NCBI GenBank assembly: GCA_900468285.1
Contig: UBTF01000003.1
Location: forward strand, 620,001 to 684,000
Reading direction: 5' to 3'
DNA length: 64,000 nt
DNA from: Hyphomicrobiales bacterium
Lineage (GTDB): Bacteria > Pseudomonadota > Alphaproteobacteria > Rhizobiales > Rhizobiaceae
How positions within the stretch are numbered: position 1 is the first letter of the stretch; the number at the start of each line of letters is the position of its first letter. The notes under the pieces were generated by a model. It worked only from the letters and a program-made list of their open reading frames with translations. It was not told the origin of the DNA and made no database searches. Of the stretch, positions 8,265-17,159 are shown in pieces. The position numbers and the translations under genes are program-made.

Positions 8265-9839
8265 ATGAAAATTGGATCACCGAAAGAACAATATCCGGGA
8301 GAAGCCCGGTGCGCATTAACGCCTGACAGTGCCCTGCAGTTGCAGAAACTGGGTCACCAGTGCCTGGTCGAATCCGGCGCGGGTATCAGTGCGGGCTTTT
8401 CCGACGACGCCTTCAGAAACGCTGGCGTAACCGTCATTGAAACTGCCGAGAAATTATTCGCAGAAGCTGACATCATTGCAAAAGTCCGCCCGCCGGAGGC
8501 CGAGGAGCTCAACCGGCTGGATGCTTCCAAGACGCTGATATCGTTCTTTTATCCAGCCCAGAACAAGGAACTCCTTGAAGCGGCGAAGAGCACCGGCGCC
8601 AATGTCATCGCCATGGATATGGTGCCGCGGATTTCGCGCGCGCAGAAAATGGACGCTTTGTCTTCCATGGCCAACATTGCCGGTTACCGCGCGGTCATAG
8701 AGGCTGGCAACAATTTTGGCCGCTTCTTCACGGGTCAGGTTACGGCAGCGGGAAAGGTGCCTCCGGCAAAAGTGCTGGTCATCGGCGCGGGCGTTGCCGG
8801 TCTTGCCGCAATCGGTACTGCCACGTCCCTTGGAGCGATCACCTACGCATTCGACGTGCGCCCGGAAGTTGCCGAGCAGATCGAGAGCATGGGCGCCGAA
8901 TTCGTCTATCTCGATTTCAGCGACCAGCACCAGGACGGCGCTGCGACGGGAGGTTATGCCGCCCCATCTTCACCGGAGTTTCGCGAGAAGCAATTGGCGC
9001 GGTTTCGTGAGCTTGCCCCGCAGATCGATATCGTTATCACTACGGCCCTGATACCCGGTCGCGATGCGCCGAAACTCTGGCTCGCCGATATGGTTGCGAT
9101 GATGAAGCCCGGTTCGGTCATTGTCGACCTGGCCGCAGAACGCGGTGGCAATTGCGACCTGACGGTTGCCGATCAGCGGATTGTTTCGGACAATGGTGTT
9201 ATCGTCATTGGTTACACCGACTTTCCAAGCCGTATGGCATCACAGGCATCGACGCTCTACTCCACCAATATCCGCCATATGATTGCCGATCTGACGCCAG
9301 CGAAGAATGGGCAGATCGTCCACAACATGGATGATGATGTCATTCGCGGCGCGACGATTGCCTATGCTGGAGACATAACCTTCCCGCCACCGCCTCCGAA
9401 GGTGCAGGCCATCGCCGCCGCAAAACCGAAGGCAAAGGCCAAGGAGCCAACGCCGGAGGAAAAACGCGCTCAGGAACTTGCTGCGTTCAAGACGCAATCG
9501 CGCAATCAGGGCATATTGCTTGCCGTGGGCACGGGCTTGCTGCTGCTGGTCGGTGCTGTTGCACCTGCAAGCTTCATGAGCCACTTCGTCGTGTTCGTCC
9601 TGTCCTGCTTCATCGGTTTCCAGGTCATCTGGAATGTTTCGCATTCGCTGCACACGCCCTTGATGGCGGTGACGAATGCCATCTCTGGAATCGTCATCCT
9701 TGGTGCGCTCCTTCAGGTCGGATCGGGAAATTGGCTTGTGGTGATCCTTGCAGCACTCTCGGTGCTTGTCGCGACGATCAACATCGTCGGTGGCTTCCTC
9801 GTGACACGGCGTATGCTCGCCATGTTCCAGAAGTCTTGA
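8265..9839 (+). CDS. pntA: Proton-translocating NAD(P)+ transhydrogenase, alpha subunit
   Basis: The start at 8265 gives [13 protein letters not shown], the typical PntA N-terminus; an upstream in-frame GTG (8241) adds eight unrelated residues. The 524-residue protein combines the soluble NAD(H)-binding domain I (about 1-375, dinucleotide motif [10 protein letters not shown] at 170-179 and the [20 protein letters not shown] region at 125-145) with an Ala/Pro/Lys-rich linker. About four membrane helices (roughly 425-520) follow. This is the fused form found in E. coli, not the split PntAA/PntAB form of Rhodospirillum. With PntB it transfers hydride from NADH to NADP+, driven by the proton gradient, supplying NADPH. 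It is 22 bp upstream of pntB. Confidence 0.96.
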   Translation: MKIGSPKEQYPGEARCALTPDSALQLQKLGHQCLVESGAGISAGFSDDAFRNAGVTVIETAEKLFAEADIIAKVRPPEAEELNRLDASKTLISFFYPAQNKELLEAAKSTGANVIAMDMVPRISRAQKMDALSSMANIAGYRAVIEAGNNFGRFFTGQVTAAGKVPPAKVLVIGAGVAGLAAIGTATSLGAITYAFDVRPEVAEQIESMGAEFVYLDFSDQHQDGAATGGYAAPSSPEFREKQLARFRELAPQIDIVITTALIPGRDAPKLWLADMVAMMKPGSVIVDLAAERGGNCDLTVADQRIVSDNGVIVIGYTDFPSRMASQASTLYSTNIRHMIADLTPAKNGQIVHNMDDDVIRGATIAYAGDITFPPPPPKVQAIAAAKPKAKAKEPTPEEKRAQELAAFKTQSRNQGILLAVGTGLLLLVGAVAPASFMSHFVVFVLSCFIGFQVIWNVSHSLHTPLMAVTNAISGIVILGALLQVGSGNWLVVILAALSVLVATINIVGGFLVTRRMLAMFQKS

Positions 9840-9861
9840 GCATTTTAGGGGGAGCATCATC

Positions 9862-11295
9862 ATGACAACTGGTATCGTTTCGGCGGCCTATATTTCCGCG
9901 GCTGTCCTTTTCATTCTTTCACTAGGCGGTCTTTCCGGTCAGGAAAGCGCGCGCCGCGCCATCTGGTATGGCATTGTCGGCATGGCGCTTGCGGTCATTG
10001 CCACCATTTTTGGCCCCGGCGTCGAAAACCTGTTTATCATCATCCTGATGATTGCAGCTGGCGCGGCTTTGGGGACCTATCTGGCGCGTCGCGTGCAGAT
10101 GACGGAAATGCCGCAGCTCGTCGCTGCGCTCCATTCCTTCGTCGGCCTCGCAGCCGTGTTTATCGGCTTCAACGCGCATATCGAGGCATGGCGCGTTGCT
10201 GGAATGGATGCCATCGAGCGCGCGGGCCTTGTTGGCTTCGCAGGCATTCTTGCCCACAAGACACCTGTCGAACTCGCCATCATGAAGGTTGAGGTCTTTC
10301 TCGGTGTTTTCATCGGTGCCGTCACTTTCACCGGCTCCGTGGTCGCATTCGGCAAACTTGCCGGGCGGCTGGACGGCAAGGCGAAGAAGCTGCCCGGCGG
10401 GCACTTTCTCAATGCGGGCTCCTTGATCCTGTCGCTGATCCTGATGCTCATGTATCTGAACGGCGCGGGCGCGTGGACGCTCATCCTGATGACGCTGCTT
10501 GCCTTCTTCATTGGCTACCATCTCATCATGGGTATTGGCGGCGCGGATATGCCTGTTGTCGTATCCATGCTCAATTCCTATTCGGGATGGGCAGCTGCCG
10601 CGATTGGCTTTACGCTCGGTAATGACCTGCTGATCGTCACCGGCGCGCTGGTTGGTTCGTCTGGTGCGATCTTGTCTTACATCATGTGCAAGGCCATGAA
10701 CCGCTCCTTCATCTCGGTCATTCTTGGCGGTTTCGGTGGCACGACAGGCCCTGCCATGGAGATCTCCGGTGAACAGTTGTCTATCGATGCCGATGGCGTG
10801 GCGGCTGCGCTCAATGATGCTGACAGCATCATCATCGTGCCCGGTTACGGCATGGCGGTTGCGCAGGCCCAGCAGGCCGTCTCGGAGCTGACACGCAAGC
10901 TGCGCGCAGCCAACAAGAACGTCCGCTTCGCCATCCATCCGGTCGCAGGGCGTCTCCCCGGTCACATGAATGTTCTCTTGGCAGAAGCCCGTGTGCCCTA
11001 CGACATCGTTCTCGAAATGGATGAAATCAACGAGGACTTCCCGGAAACCGACGTTGTGATAGTTATTGGATCGAACGACATCGTAAATCCGGCGGCGCAG
11101 GAAGACCCCAACTCACCAATCGCTGGGATGCCGGTGCTTGAGGTCTGGAAGGCGCGTCAGGTCTTCGTGTCCAAGAGAGGGCAGGGTACAGGCTATTCCG
11201 GCATCGAAAACCCGTTGTTCTACAAGGACAATACGCGCATGTTCTACGGCGACGCCAAAAAGTCGGTCTCGGAGCTTCTGGCCAAGATCGACTGA
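9862..11295 (+). CDS. pntB: Proton-translocating NAD(P)+ transhydrogenase, beta subunit
   Basis: The start follows a GGGGGAG ribosome binding site. The 477-residue product has a membrane part (about 1-270, eight or nine helices) and a C-terminal soluble NADP(H)-binding domain III. Recognisable PntB segments are [20 protein letters not shown] near 84-103 and [18 protein letters not shown] around 327-344. [20 protein letters not shown] and the [13 protein letters not shown] loop that clamps NADP are also present. Length and order with pntA are standard. A bidirectional terminator hairpin lies 32 bp downstream. Confidence 0.97.
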   Translation: MTTGIVSAAYISAAVLFILSLGGLSGQESARRAIWYGIVGMALAVIATIFGPGVENLFIIILMIAAGAALGTYLARRVQMTEMPQLVAALHSFVGLAAVFIGFNAHIEAWRVAGMDAIERAGLVGFAGILAHKTPVELAIMKVEVFLGVFIGAVTFTGSVVAFGKLAGRLDGKAKKLPGGHFLNAGSLILSLILMLMYLNGAGAWTLILMTLLAFFIGYHLIMGIGGADMPVVVSMLNSYSGWAAAAIGFTLGNDLLIVTGALVGSSGAILSYIMCKAMNRSFISVILGGFGGTTGPAMEISGEQLSIDADGVAAALNDADSIIIVPGYGMAVAQAQQAVSELTRKLRAANKNVRFAIHPVAGRLPGHMNVLLAEARVPYDIVLEMDEINEDFPETDVVIVIGSNDIVNPAAQEDPNSPIAGMPVLEVWKARQVFVSKRGQGTGYSGIENPLFYKDNTRMFYGDAKKSVSELLAKID

Positions 11296-11327
11296 GGTCG
11301 CGAAGGCGGGAAATCGACAAATAACAG

Positions 11328-11359
11328 TGAGGCCAGACAGGATGTCCCGTCTGGCCTCA
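11328..11359. terminator. Bidirectional terminator between pntB and convergent small genes
   Basis: TGAGGCCAGAC (11328-11338) and GTCTGGCCTCA (11349-11359) pair perfectly over 11 bp around a 10-nt loop, followed on the plus strand by a short T-rich stretch. It lies between the ends of two convergent transcription units. Confidence 0.75.
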
Positions 11360-11386
11360 TTTCGTTAAAAGCAATCGCGGAGCGCT

Positions 11387-11647
11387 TCAGTGAACCGCTG
11401 GTTCCTCGCCCTCGAGGAACGTGCGGATCCCGTCTTTTTCGACAGTGGCGAGAAACTCTTCCCATGCGTCCTTGTCGGTCGCAAAAGGTTCGTCCCATGA
11501 GGTCACGTCGTCTTCCTCGCTGACGACCTCCATCTGCCAATCCTGCTGGGTCCCGGCGGGCCGGAAGATATCGACAAGCACAGTAACGCCGTCATCTTCG
11601 AACTCGCCTGAAAATTCCGAGTGCTCGATCTTTTGTTTCTTTGGCAT
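11387..11647 (-). CDS. Conserved small protein of unknown function (86 aa)
   Basis: The 86-residue acidic product is rich in Asp and Glu and contains the stretches GVTVLVDIFRP and WQMEVVSEEDD. The motif DEPFATDKDAWEEFLATVEKDG in its C-terminal half looks like a helix. I do not recognise a domain; similar short proteins exist in rhizobia as I recall them. Its ATG shares one base with the stop of the upstream HTH gene (TGATG at 11645-11649). The two are therefore translated together, and the regulator-like partner may control this gene. Confidence 0.7.
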   Translation of the reverse strand: MPKKQKIEHSEFSGEFEDDGVTVLVDIFRPAGTQQDWQMEVVSEEDDVTSWDEPFATDKDAWEEFLATVEKDGIRTFLEGEEPAVH

Positions 11648-11985
11648 CAGCCACCTGCACCTGTCGGCGCATCCGGCGCCAAATGTTCGGGATATTGAAC
11701 AGTCTGAGACTGATCGGTATCGAATTCGTCTGGTGACTTCAACAGCCTTACGCCTGGCCCACCAGCCGCAGACGTCTTGTTGTCGTCAATGAAGGAAATG
11801 CCAGAAGACTGCAAAAAACTGATTACAGCCCGCAGATGTTCATGCCCACCCTGGCGTAAATCTTCAATCTCCATGACGGCTTCAACAGGAACCTGTGACG
11901 ACGCGGCAAGCGTCGCCTGCTCCATGCCAAGAAGCACCCGTGCCGCCGCGATCTGTCTGCCTGAAACCTGCTGGTCTTCGCTCAT
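11647..11985 (-). CDS. Small XRE-like HTH protein
   Basis: The start is placed at 11985 (MSEDQQVSGRQIAAARVLLG); ATG at 11988 is equally possible and an open frame continues to 12045. The first 65 or so residues fit an XRE/Cro-type helix-turn-helix seen in many rhizobial proteins: R-x-ARxLLGM-x-QATLAASSQVPVEAVMEIE, then an L-x-AVISFLQSSGISFID ending. The tail (about 70-112) is polar, Gly/Ala/Pro-rich and probably disordered. It overlaps the next gene by one base. A toxin-antitoxin pairing is conceivable from the two-gene layout, but neither protein resembles a known toxin. Confidence 0.72.
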   Translation of the reverse strand: MSEDQQVSGRQIAAARVLLGMEQATLAASSQVPVEAVMEIEDLRQGGHEHLRAVISFLQSSGISFIDDNKTSAAGGPGVRLLKSPDEFDTDQSQTVQYPEHLAPDAPTGAGG

Positions 11986-12136
11986 CATGGGGAAACTCTG
12001 GCTGCTGTTTCGTTGCGTGGCCCAATCAGTTATCACCCAAGGCAAGATTGATCAACGAATGCCGAATGAAACTGCAAGTTTTGCATGGCCGAAGCCGGAG
12101 TTGGCCATTGCGCAGTACAATCTTGGCGGCGCTCAG

Positions 12137-12853
12137 CTAGTGCAGTCCGCCAACGCCAAGCAGACGGTCGACAACCTCATGGTCGCTCGATAGGGCTTTC
12201 GGCGTGCCGCTCCAGGCAACGCGGCCGCGCTCGAGGATGATGACCTGATCGGCGAAGTCGAGTGCGCTTTGAATACGCTGCTCAACGAGAAGAATTGTCA
12301 TGTCACCTGTTTTTGCCAATTCCGTAAAGGCAATCATAAGCTCTTCGCAGATCACGGGAGCGAGCCCTTCAAGCGGTTCGTCGAGCAGAAGAATGGCTGG
12401 GCGGCCCAGAATGCTTCGCGCAGTTGAGAGCATTTGCTGCTCGCCGCCAGACAGTTGATTGCCGAAGTTGCGGCGGCGTTCCTTCAGTCTCGGAAACATC
12501 TGAAAGGCTTCTTCAATGGCGGTCCTGGGCCGGTTTTTCAGTCCAACCAACAGGTTCTCCTCCACAGTCAGTGTCGGAAAGATACACCGCGCTTGCGGAA
12601 CATAGCCCAGTCCGGAATGGGCCCGTGCGGCACTCGCTAGGCCGGTCACATCGTTGGTGCCGATGCGGATGCTTCCATCGTAATGCCGGGTCTGCCCTGC
12701 CAGGGTGGCAAGCAAAGTCGTCTTGCCCATGCCGTTGCGTCCAAGTACGGCCAGACGGCCGCCAGTTGCGACTGAAAATGAAACCTTGTCGAGAACCTGC
12801 GTTGGGCCATAACCGGCAGACAGGTTCTGCACCTCAAGCGGCATGGCTGGCAT
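12137..12853 (-). CDS. livF: Branched-chain amino-acid ABC transporter ATP-binding protein LivF
   Basis: Three in-frame ATGs (12859, 12853, 12844) lie inside the end of livG. I choose 12853 because GGGGAG is 8 bases before it, giving a 238-residue LivF. Walker A is GRNGMGKT (38-45), the signature LSGGEQQ (134-140) and Walker B LLLDEP (155-160). The short form and the sequence LTVEENLLVGL are typical of LivF, one of the two ATPases of the LivFG pair that drives branched-chain amino-acid uptake. It is the last gene of the livKHMGF operon and overlaps livG by 20 bp. Confidence 0.9.
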   Translation of the reverse strand: MPAMPLEVQNLSAGYGPTQVLDKVSFSVATGGRLAVLGRNGMGKTTLLATLAGQTRHYDGSIRIGTNDVTGLASAARAHSGLGYVPQARCIFPTLTVEENLLVGLKNRPRTAIEEAFQMFPRLKERRRNFGNQLSGGEQQMLSTARSILGRPAILLLDEPLEGLAPVICEELMIAFTELAKTGDMTILLVEQRIQSALDFADQVIILERGRVAWSGTPKALSSDHEVVDRLLGVGGLH

Positions 12854-13598
12854 TGGCATAGCTCCCCAGATAGGCTTCGCGCACGCGCGCATCCTTGGTA
12901 ACATCGACAGGCAGGCCATCGAAGATGATGGTGCCTGCCGCCAGCACGATAACCCGCTTTGCAAAGCGGAAAACGAGATCCATATCGTGTTCGATCATCA
13001 GCACTGCGAGATCTGACGGCAGGTCGGCGAGCGCCTTTTCAATCCGGCCGGTGTCACTTTGCGGCACACCTGCCGCAGGCTCATCGAGAAGCAGCACCTT
13101 TGGTTTGAGTGCCGTTGCAACAGCGATTTCCAGAAGCCTTTGCTGCCCATAGGCAATCTCGCTGACGCGGCGATGCATCAGTTCTTCCAATCCAAGCGTG
13201 GTCAGCATCTGCTCGACCTCGGTCATGATGTCTGGCATCGTCAGGAAATTGCCGAACATCCTTCCCGACTTGCCTTGTCGTTGCAGGATGGCGAGGCCGA
13301 CATGCTCAGCCGGTGTCATCTCCTGAAACAGGCGGGTGACCTGAAACGACCGTACGAGACCGCGCTTGACCCGTCCGGCTGCGTCAATGCGTGTCACCGT
13401 CTCGCCACCGATGCGAACATCGCCGGAATCAGGCGAAAGATTGCCAGTCACAAGGTTGACGAAGGTCGTCTTGCCCGCGCCGTTCGGGCCAATCAGAGCA
13501 ACGCGATCACCGGGGTCCATGCTGATCGAGACGTCGTTAGTGACGGCAAGGCCGCCAAAGGATTTCTTGAGATTGACGACTTCGAAGGCCGGGCTCAT
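12834..13598 (-). CDS. livG: Branched-chain amino-acid ABC transporter ATP-binding protein LivG
   Basis: The 254-residue ATPase has Walker A GPNGAGKT (37-44), Walker B VLLLDEP and the altered signature AYGQQRLLEIA characteristic of LivG, which lacks the canonical LSGGQ. The segment LVRSFQVTRLFQEMTPAEHV and the closing DARVREAYLG motif are also family hallmarks. The loop after Walker B reads AAGVPQSDT where AAGLNP is usual, a small deviation. Its ATG overlaps the livM stop by 4 bp and its 3' end overlaps livF. Confidence 0.9.
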   Translation of the reverse strand: MSPAFEVVNLKKSFGGLAVTNDVSISMDPGDRVALIGPNGAGKTTFVNLVTGNLSPDSGDVRIGGETVTRIDAAGRVKRGLVRSFQVTRLFQEMTPAEHVGLAILQRQGKSGRMFGNFLTMPDIMTEVEQMLTTLGLEELMHRRVSEIAYGQQRLLEIAVATALKPKVLLLDEPAAGVPQSDTGRIEKALADLPSDLAVLMIEHDMDLVFRFAKRVIVLAAGTIIFDGLPVDVTKDARVREAYLGSYANASHAA

Positions 13599-14602
13599 CG
13601 CGGCATCTCCCTGCGCTGTTTGAAGAGATTGGCAGCGGTACCGTATAGGCCTTTGGGTGCAAACAGCACGACTGCGATGAGCAGAACGCCTACCATCGTC
13701 AGCCAGTGAAACGGGTTGGCGGCAGAAACATAATCTTCAAACAGCATGAAGATGACGGTGCCTGCGAGGGCGCCGAACAGTGACCCGGTGCCACCAAGTA
13801 CCAACATGACGAGGCTTTCGGCAGACAGTGTAAATGAAAGGCTGTCCAGGCCGACGACCTGCGTAGAGATTGCGTTGAGTGCTCCGCCCACTCCTGCCAC
13901 GGCGCCTGAAATGACATACATCTTTATCAAGGCCGCTTTCGGCGAAGCACCCATGGCTTTGATGCGAATGGGGTCTTCCTTGATCCCACGGCATAGCATC
14001 CCGAATGGAGAGCGCACCAGAAAGCGCAACACAATAAAGATGAGCACCAGGAGACAGACTCCGAAAACATAGGCCGTCTGGCCGTAGAGATCGAACTCGA
14101 AATAGCCGAACACGGGGTCTGCCGAAATGCCGCTCAGGCCATCGCTGCCTCCTGTCCAGGATGAAGCCTTGTTGGCGAACTCATGAAAGAGATGAATGAG
14201 AGCAATGGACAGCACCAGTTGCGGCAGGCCGTGCGCCCGCAGGATGACGATGCCGCACACCAGTCCGGCAACGGCACCTCCAACTGTGCCCACGAGCGCC
14301 ATCAGCAATGGGTCGGTTACACCGTAATCAGCAGATACGATACCGGCAGCGTAAGCGCCTGAGCCGAACAGCGCTGCGTGCCCCAGCGTCGCCACACCGC
14401 AGTAACCGGTCACCAGATCGAGTGACAGGACAAGCAGGGCAATGCCGATGATGCGGGTGAGCAAGGCGAGATTGTCTGGAAAGACGAAGTATCCGAGAAT
14501 GGCAATCGCGATAATGACAGCAACCCCGGCGAAATCCTTGCTGACGGAGCGGTGAGGCGCGGCCAACGGCGCGTTGCGCTGTACTGATTGACTTGTGCTC
14601 AT
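13595..14602 (-). CDS. livM: Branched-chain amino-acid ABC transporter permease LivM
   Basis: The start at 14602 (MSTSQSVQRNAPL) is one base from the livH stop; the open frame upstream is livH sequence. The 335-residue protein has about nine hydrophobic segments and LivM motifs such as LVTGYCGVATLGHAALFGSGAY near 63-84. It also has the cytoplasmic loop GMLCRGIKEDPIRIKAMGASP, where the ATPases dock. With LivH it forms the inner-membrane channel. It overlaps livG by ATGA. Confidence 0.9.
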   Translation of the reverse strand: MSTSQSVQRNAPLAAPHRSVSKDFAGVAVIIAIAILGYFVFPDNLALLTRIIGIALLVLSLDLVTGYCGVATLGHAALFGSGAYAAGIVSADYGVTDPLLMALVGTVGGAVAGLVCGIVILRAHGLPQLVLSIALIHLFHEFANKASSWTGGSDGLSGISADPVFGYFEFDLYGQTAYVFGVCLLVLIFIVLRFLVRSPFGMLCRGIKEDPIRIKAMGASPKAALIKMYVISGAVAGVGGALNAISTQVVGLDSLSFTLSAESLVMLVLGGTGSLFGALAGTVIFMLFEDYVSAANPFHWLTMVGVLLIAVVLFAPKGLYGTAANLFKQRREMPR

Positions 14603-14603
14603 G

Positions 14604-15467
14604 CTAATTCTTCCTTCCAGCAAAACCGCGCGGGAATACGCAGATGAGCGCGATGACGGCGAGGTAGAAGAAAAATTCTCCAAACTCGGGCATGAGATAG
14701 CGTCCCGTCGTATCGATGCCACCCAGCACCAGACAGGCAATCAGTGCGCCGGGAATGGAGCCTGCGCCGCCGACTGAAACGACGACGAGAAAAGTGACCA
14801 TATAGCGAAGCGCGTAATATGGCTCTACGGGCAGCAATTCAGCGCCGACGACCCCGCCAAATGCGGCGAGACCAACGGCGACTGCGAAGCTGAGTGCATA
14901 GATGATTTCAGTCCGCACGCCCAAGGCGGCTGCCATGGCGGCGTTATCGACAGAGGCACGCAGTTTTACGCCAAAGCCAGTTCTCTCGATGGTGAACCAC
15001 AGGCATACCGCCACCACGATGCCCGAGGCGATCGCAAATAGCCGATGCATGGGAATAGTCCGAAATACAAGGTCGGCAGAGCCTTGCAATTCTGCAGGCA
15101 GGGGGATGGTCTTGAGAGTGGGACCCATGACGTAGTTGGCAATGCCGATGACACAGAAAGTGATGCCAATCGTCATCAGCACATGCGTCAGCTCGGGCGC
15201 TCCGTAGATGCGGCGATAGAGAAATCGCTCTATCGGCACCGCGATGATGATGGTGCCCACGACAGCGGCCAACACGCCAACGCCGTAGCCAAGCCCCAGG
15301 TCACGCGTGGCGTAAGAGGCGATGTAGCCACCAATCATCGCAAATGCGCCATGTGCCAGGTTCACCACGCGCATCAGGCCCATGGTTACCGAAAGCCCGA
15401 TCGAAATGACGAACAGCACCATGCCGTAGGCGAGGGCATCGACCGCGATGCTGAAGACAGTCTGCAT
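14604..15467 (-). CDS. livH: Branched-chain amino-acid ABC transporter permease LivH
   Basis: ATG at 15467 begins MQTVFSIAVDALAYGMVLFVIS; an upstream TTG (15479) is possible but neither has a strong ribosome binding site. The 287-residue product has about eight membrane segments, the GLSVTMGLMRVVNLAHGAFAMIGGYIA N-terminal signature and a VVVSVGGAGSIPGALIACLVLGG C-terminal motif of LivH. It follows a hairpin that separates it from the binding-protein gene. Substrate could be Leu/Ile/Val, or another amide or amino acid as in many rhizobial Liv-type systems. Confidence 0.9.
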   Translation of the reverse strand: MQTVFSIAVDALAYGMVLFVISIGLSVTMGLMRVVNLAHGAFAMIGGYIASYATRDLGLGYGVGVLAAVVGTIIIAVPIERFLYRRIYGAPELTHVLMTIGITFCVIGIANYVMGPTLKTIPLPAELQGSADLVFRTIPMHRLFAIASGIVVAVCLWFTIERTGFGVKLRASVDNAAMAAALGVRTEIIYALSFAVAVGLAAFGGVVGAELLPVEPYYALRYMVTFLVVVSVGGAGSIPGALIACLVLGGIDTTGRYLMPEFGEFFFYLAVIALICVFPRGFAGRKN

Positions 15468-15504
15468 GAGTTGAACCAATGCTTTAAGGAATTCTAGATG
15501 GAGA

Positions 15505-15537
15505 AACCGCCTGAATACTGCCGTGCTTCAGGCGGTT
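15505..15537 (-). terminator. Intercistronic hairpin between livK and livH
   Basis: AACCGCCTGAA (15505-15515) and TTCAGGCGGTT (15527-15537) form a perfect 11-bp stem with an 11-nt loop, 20 bp after the livK stop. It probably stabilises or partially terminates the livK message. Confidence 0.65.
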
Positions 15538-15557
15538 GAGACGAGCAAAATGCTGCT

Positions 15558-16730
15558 TTATTTTGCTGCTGCGAGACCCGGATCGCCCTGCTTCTCGAAG
15601 GTCTGAATTTCCTTGTTGTAGAACTTGCCAGCTGGATCCTTGGCAACCTCGCGCAGATAGATGTTCTGCGTGATGTGACGGCTTTCCGGATCGATGGAAA
15701 CGGGTCCGCGTGGGCTCGTCCAAGACAGACCCTTCACGGCTTCGACTGCCTTCTCGGCATCCTGCTTGCCGCCCGTGGCTTCGATCATCTTGTAGATGAC
15801 ATGCATCCCATCATAGGCGCCCACTGCCGGAAAGGTCAGTTCGGCTGGGTTGCCGATTGCTTTGCTCGCAGCCTCGACAAAGGCCTTGTTTTCAGCCGAT
15901 TCGTGCGAAACCGCGTAATGGAAGCTGGTCAGCATTCCCAGTGCGGCATCGCCAAGGGCTGGAAGGTCGGATTCCTGTGTCAGGTCGCCAGGTGCGAAGA
16001 CCTGAATACCTGCGTTCTTCAGGCCGTTTTCATTGTAGGCTTTCACAAAACCAAGTGTGGTTGGGCCCGATGGAAGAAAAGCAAAGACGCCCTGAGCGCC
16101 GGAGTCCTTGATCCGTTGCATGATCGGGCTGAAATCATTCGTCGAAAGCGGCATACGGATCGCTTCGACAACTTCGCCGCCGGCTTTTTCGAAGCCCGCC
16201 TTAAAGGCATTTTCAGCATCGACTCCCGGGCCGTAGTCGCTGACGACGGAAATGACTTTCTTTACTCCCCGGTCATAGGCCACCTTCGCGATGGGCGTTG
16301 ACGTCTGCCATGTGGTAAACGAGGTGCGAACCACCAGCGGGCTTTTCGTAACGATGGCGGATGTCGCCGCATTCATGACGATGAGCGGCGTGTTGGCCTG
16401 TTTCAGGATAGGGGTTACGGCCATGGCGTCGGGCGTGAAATAGAAGCCGGCGAGATACTGGACCTTCTCCTTGACGACCAGCTCTTGCGCCAGCGCCTTG
16501 GATTGCGCCGGGTCGGCGGCCGGCAAGTCGCGATAGATGATCTCGATCGTGTCGCTGCCAACCTTGTTGCCATTGGTCGTCATGTAGGCGTCGATACCCG
16601 CCTTGAAATTCTTGCCCTGCAGGGCAAAAGGACCGGAGAATGGCCCGACGACACCAACCTTTATCGTATCGGCCTGAGCAACCGTGCCAAAAACGAGCGC
16701 GGCGGCAGCGGCCAAAAGCAGCTTCTTCAT
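15558..16730 (-). CDS. livK: Branched-chain amino-acid-type ABC transporter substrate-binding protein
   Basis: This is a 390-residue periplasmic binding protein of the Leu/Ile/Val (type I fold) family. The signal peptide is MKKLLLAAAAALVFGTVAQA, cleaved before Asp21. The mature start DTIKVGVVGPFSGPFALQGKNF is diagnostic, as is the ISVVSDYGPGVDAENAFKAGF hinge region. SD AGGGAGA lies before ATG. It is the first gene of livKHMGF. Binding proteins in this family recognise aliphatic amino acids, amides or aromatic acids, so the ligand is open. Confidence 0.92.
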   Translation of the reverse strand: MKKLLLAAAAALVFGTVAQADTIKVGVVGPFSGPFALQGKNFKAGIDAYMTTNGNKVGSDTIEIIYRDLPAADPAQSKALAQELVVKEKVQYLAGFYFTPDAMAVTPILKQANTPLIVMNAATSAIVTKSPLVVRTSFTTWQTSTPIAKVAYDRGVKKVISVVSDYGPGVDAENAFKAGFEKAGGEVVEAIRMPLSTNDFSPIMQRIKDSGAQGVFAFLPSGPTTLGFVKAYNENGLKNAGIQVFAPGDLTQESDLPALGDAALGMLTSFHYAVSHESAENKAFVEAASKAIGNPAELTFPAVGAYDGMHVIYKMIEATGGKQDAEKAVEAVKGLSWTSPRGPVSIDPESRHITQNIYLREVAKDPAGKFYNKEIQTFEKQGDPGLAAAK

Positions 16731-17155
16731 GTTTTTCTCTCCCTTTGTCGGCGCACTCCCTCGCCGGTCAGTAGCACGTAATGCTAATATTGCGAGTTTG
16801 TCACCGGGGGTGTCATTCTTAAAATGAAATAAACGCGCGGAGATATAACTTATTGGTTATATTTACGGGTGCTCGCTTCACCGCCTTTGGCTACCCTCAT
16901 GAGATGGGGCTCTGGCAGAAGCGAGGTGGTTTAATAGGTTCAAACCATTTGGAAGATCGAGAGCGATTTGCGCACGTGCATTTTCGCCACAGCATCCCAG
17001 AATATCGACCCTCAGTCCAAACTGGCATTGTTTTGTTCTGGTGTTCACGCATTGCGTTCCGTTAACATGAGTTATAAAGTCATATTAAATTGGTTATCGA
17101 CCATCGCAGGAAAGCTGGGGCGGTTTATGAAGAAGCTGTTGGATGTTGTTCGTTT
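16731..17155. promoter_or_regulatory. Divergent control region between livK and the iron-signalling sigma factor
   Basis: This 425-bp region has no supported protein gene. Two dyads stand out: TCATT-N5-AATGA at 16813-16827 and the perfect inverted repeat ATATAAC-TTATTG-GTTATAT at 16843-16862. They lie 80-130 bp before livK and about 300 bp before the sigma gene. The first resembles iron-regulator type palindromes (Fur/Irr-like), which would fit an iron locus, but the match is loose. A 30-codon open frame at 17067-17159 reaches the sigma-factor start. Confidence 0.4.
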
Positions 17156-17159
17156 ATGA
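17067..17159 (+). other. Possible 30-codon leader ORF coupled to the sigma-factor gene
   Basis: ATG at 17067 opens a 30-residue frame (MSYKVILNWLSTIAGK at the start) whose TGA overlaps the sigma-factor ATG as ATGA at 17156-17159. No good ribosome binding site is visible. Overlap alone could be chance, but it would give the sigma factor, which itself lacks a strong ribosome binding site, translational coupling. Confidence 0.25.

Noticed and set aside
9240-9863. 207-codon minus-strand frame over the pntA 3' end
   Set aside because: Antisense shadow of the membrane part and linker of PntA, with no family similarity.
9922-10965. 347-codon open frame on the minus strand opposite pntB
   Set aside because: It lies entirely antisense to a certain gene, is rich in His, Arg, Gln and Asp as shadow frames of high-GC genes are, and has no domain.
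11387-11985. Toxin-antitoxin module
   Set aside because: Layout is suggestive but neither protein shows RelE, HipA, HigB or similar motifs, so it is listed only as a question.
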